Positions 62,225-64,000 of a stretch of 64,000 bases of DNA are shown here, in pieces. Both the position numbers and the translations under genes were made by a program. Below the pieces are notes generated by a model. That model did no database searches. It was not told where the DNA came from and worked only from the letters and a program-made list of their open reading frames with translations. Source of the stretch: Sandaracinobacteroides sp039808025 (GTDB lineage Bacteria; Pseudomonadota; Alphaproteobacteria; Sphingomonadales; Sphingomonadaceae). The stretch covers positions 186,001 to 250,000 of the forward strand of contig JBDHSK010000004.1 in the NCBI GenBank assembly GCA_039808025.1, read 5' to 3'. Numbering within the stretch: position 1 is the stretch's first letter; each line of letters starts with the position of its first letter.

Positions 62225-62651
62225 TCAGCCGATTACGCGGGCGCGCAGCCTGGCGTATTCATCGGCGGAAATGGCGCCGTCGGCCTTCAGCTTGTCGAGC
62301 TTGACCAGTTCGTCGGCAGCCGAAACACCGACGAATTCCCGCAGTTCCTCGCGGGCGCGAGATACATTGGCGACGTGGCGTTCCGACATGCCGCGCGACT
62401 GGGTGAGCACATAGGCGAGCACACCAAGCAGTGGCAGCAGCAAGAGGAAGATGATCCACAGCACCTTGGCGAAACCGCCGACATCCCTGCGGCGGAACAG
62501 GTCTGAGACGATGGTGATGAGCAGCCAGAACCACATCACGAACAGGAAGATGGCAACGGCCCAGACAAACGCCCCCCCACAGCCCGCCAAGCATGTTGAG
62601 GAGGAAACTGGAACCGCTGGTGGCAGCGGTTGTGGTGGTTGAAGCGTCCAT
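62225..62651 (-). pseudogene. SHOCT-domain membrane protein with a probable frameshift in a G7 tract
   Basis: Reading from the ATG at 62651 gives MDASTTTTAATSGSSFLLNM, continuing to LGGLWG at a run of seven G bases (62572-62578 as C on the plus strand). One base fewer would continue directly into the next frame as AFVWAVAIFLFVMWFWLLIT, a membrane segment, then TIVSDLFRRRDVGGFAKVLWI, a second helix, and a C-terminal SHOCT motif (ELVKLDKLKADGAISADEYARL). That frame is open from 62590 to 62225 on its own, starting at TTG. So the gene is either a natural frameshift, a slippage-controlled gene, or an assembly error. SHOCT proteins are membrane-associated; function unknown. Confidence 0.7.
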
Positions 62652-62783
62652 GATGATTTACCCCCGGTTGCTGACAGGCGATGTACATATCATCAATCAG
62701 CCGACCTGTCAGTTGCCGGTTACCCTGACTGCAACGAATGAAGGGCGTTGCCAACCGGCGTTTCCACAGTAAAAAGAAGCACG

Positions 62784-63539
62784 ATGCTGAAGATCGACGA
62801 CCCGGTGGCGGGCGCTGTCCAGACGATTGCCGGCAGCAATCACCGCCTGTTGCTGCTGTGCGACCATGCCTCGAACCGCCTGCCCCCCGCCATTGCGCTT
62901 GGCGTGCCCGACGCCGCGATGCGTGACCATATCGCCTACGACATCGGCGCCGCCGATCTGACGGCGGCGCTGGCTACACAGCTTGGGGCACCTGCCATTC
63001 TGGGCGGCTGGTCGCGGCTGCTCGTTGATCTCAACCGCCCGCCCGCGCAGGCGGTGGTGGCCAGCAGTGATGGCCGGACCATTCCCGGCAATATCGGGCT
63101 CGATGCGGCAGCGCTTGATCTGCGGCTGCAGGTGCATGCTGCTTTTCACGACGCCATTGCTGCAGCCATTGCTGCACAGCGGCCGCAGCTGCTGGTATCG
63201 GTGCACAGCTTCACGCCGGCGCTGGCCAGTGCCCCGGCGGCACGGCCCTGGCCGATCGCGCTGCTGTGGAACCGCGACGAGCGCGCCACGCGCCCGGCGC
63301 TTACCGCCCTGCGGCGAGAATCCCTGTCTGGCCCGGTGGGCGAGAACCAGCCCTATTCCGGGCGGCAGCTGAACTACACGATGGACCGCCACGCCGAGGC
63401 CAACGGCATCGCCTATCTGGGTTTCGAGGTGCGGCAGGACCTCGTTTCCGACGGTGCCGGAGTGGCGCGCTATGCTGCGATCCTGGCCCGTGCGATCATG
63501 GCGGCGCTGACAGCTGCCCCCTTTGCCAATCAGCCCTGA
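62784..63539 (+). CDS. N-formylglutamate amidohydrolase family protein
   Basis: A 251-residue zinc hydrolase releasing formate from N-formylglutamate, a late step of histidine degradation in some bacteria; relatives also act on other N-formyl or amide bonds. Family features are LLLCDHASNRLPPA near the N-terminus with the likely zinc His, the DIGAADLTAALATQLGAPAI segment, LLVSVHSFTP with a second His, and a late GENQPYSGRQLNYTMDRHAEANG. ATG at 62784 is chosen because the upstream in-frame start is longer than the family; the ribosome site is weak. mtgA starts at its stop codon. Confidence 0.85.
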   Translation: MLKIDDPVAGAVQTIAGSNHRLLLLCDHASNRLPPAIALGVPDAAMRDHIAYDIGAADLTAALATQLGAPAILGGWSRLLVDLNRPPAQAVVASSDGRTIPGNIGLDAAALDLRLQVHAAFHDAIAAAIAAQRPQLLVSVHSFTPALASAPAARPWPIALLWNRDERATRPALTALRRESLSGPVGENQPYSGRQLNYTMDRHAEANGIAYLGFEVRQDLVSDGAGVARYAAILARAIMAALTAAPFANQP

Positions 63540-64000
63540 TGTTGTGGCTGCTGAAGGCGCTTCTTAAGCTGGCCCTTGGGCTTCTGGGTTTATCGGTGCT
63601 GTGGGTGGGGGTGTATCGCTTCGTCAATCCGCCCACCACCTTCCTGATGCTGCGTGACCATGCGCGGGGAACGCCGGTGCAGCAGAGCTGGGTGGCGCTT
63701 GCTGCCATCAGCCGCCACATGCCACGGGCGGTGATCGCTGCCGAAGATGCGCGGTTCTGTGAACATCGTGGCTTCGATATCGCGGCGATGGAGCAGGCGT
63801 GGCAGCGCAACCAGAAGGGCGGCAAGGTGCGCGGCGGATCGACCATCAGCCAGCAGACGGCCAAGAACGCCTTTCTGTGGCCGGGCCGCACCCTGGTGCG
63901 CAAGGGAGTAGAGGCGTGGTTCACCGTGTTGATCGAGTGGCTGTGGGGTAAGCCGCGCATCATGGAAGTCTATCTGAACATTGCCGAATTCGGCCGGGGC
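63539..64000 (+). CDS. mtgA: Monofunctional peptidoglycan transglycosylase MtgA, 5' part (runs off right edge)
   Basis: Glycosyltransferase that polymerises lipid II into glycan strands. The first 154 residues are present: an N-terminal helix (LLKALLKLALGLLGLSVLWV), then the GT51 motifs AVIAAEDARFCEHRGFD with catalytic Glu, GGKVRGGSTISQQTAKNAFLW, and EVYLNIAEFGRG, where the window ends. The ATG overlaps the previous stop as TGATG. Lack of a following penicillin-binding domain cannot be seen here, so MtgA rather than a class A PBP is inferred from the short N-terminus. Confidence 0.9.
   Translation, partial: MLWLLKALLKLALGLLGLSVLWVGVYRFVNPPTTFLMLRDHARGTPVQQSWVALAAISRHMPRAVIAAEDARFCEHRGFDIAAMEQAWQRNQKGGKVRGGSTISQQTAKNAFLWPGRTLVRKGVEAWFTVLIEWLWGKPRIMEVYLNIAEFGRG

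Overview
The window is GC-rich chromosomal DNA from an alphaproteobacterium, most likely a sphingomonad (order Sphingomonadales). The clues are three secreted proteins ending in a PEPxxWA-type PEP-CTERM tail, a complete ccoNOQP-ccoGHIS cbb3 oxidase locus, a RegB/RegA/SenC redox system, an archaeal-type class I aldolase in a tkt-gap-pgk-fba operon, and cmk-rpsA-ihfB in series. I saw no rRNA, tRNA, insertion sequence, prophage or CRISPR array. Gene density is high and many starts overlap the previous stop by 1-8 bases.

Layout. 0-8 kb: the start of zapA and a small coiled-coil partner run leftward; tkt-gap-pgk-fba-thiE and a secreted M28 peptidase run rightward. 8-20 kb: PEP-CTERM protein 1; efp-suhB; then a leftward block of katA, a secreted amidohydrolase, pmbA/tldE, ubiA, PEP-CTERM protein 2, rlmN, a SIMPL protein, a GlsB-type membrane protein, fabG and fabD. 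20-36 kb: a secreted TPR protein, a polysaccharide flippase, a succinate-semialdehyde-type dehydrogenase, acpP-fabF-mltG, xerC, priA, thpR-tesA divergent from a YbbA/YbbP ABC exporter, and a BI-1 family protein ending at a strong terminator. 36-44 kb: the cbb3 oxidase structural and assembly genes. 44-52 kb: glutathione peroxidase, cmk, rpsA, ihfB, a DUF1838 protein, PEP-CTERM protein 3, a DUF1330 protein, a quinone reductase and iron superoxide dismutase. 52-64 kb: an AidB-like acyl-CoA dehydrogenase with an internal decapeptide repeat, a PQQ-type sugar dehydrogenase, a YpfJ peptidase, an AspH-like hydroxylase, an ankyrin-regB-regA operon divergent from senC, a YcgN protein, a methionine sulfoxide reductase, a SHOCT protein with a probable frameshift, N-formylglutamate amidohydrolase and the start of mtgA.

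How it fits together. Glycolysis/pentose phosphate enzymes, fatty acid synthesis (fabD, fabG, acpP, fabF) and peptidoglycan enzymes (mltG, mtgA) are housekeeping sets. The respiratory theme is strong: a high-affinity oxidase with its copper and heme assembly factors, a SenC copper chaperone, and a RegB kinase that keeps both the quinone-site motif and the redox cysteine, so it could control that oxidase. Oxidative-stress genes (katA, sodB, GPx, fRMsr) are scattered through the window.

The least expected signal is regulatory. Two PEP-CTERM genes 33 kb apart each have a near-consensus sigma-54 -24/-12 promoter with the same variant core (TGGCACG-N4-ATGCW), while the third has a sigma-70-like promoter. 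No exosortase or sigma-54 activator gene lies in the window, so this would be a dispersed regulon. Other items worth checking are a 30-bp coding minisatellite, a G7-tract frameshift, a perfect inverted repeat before katA, twin hairpins before the aldehyde dehydrogenase, and a terminator-like hairpin in the tkt leader.
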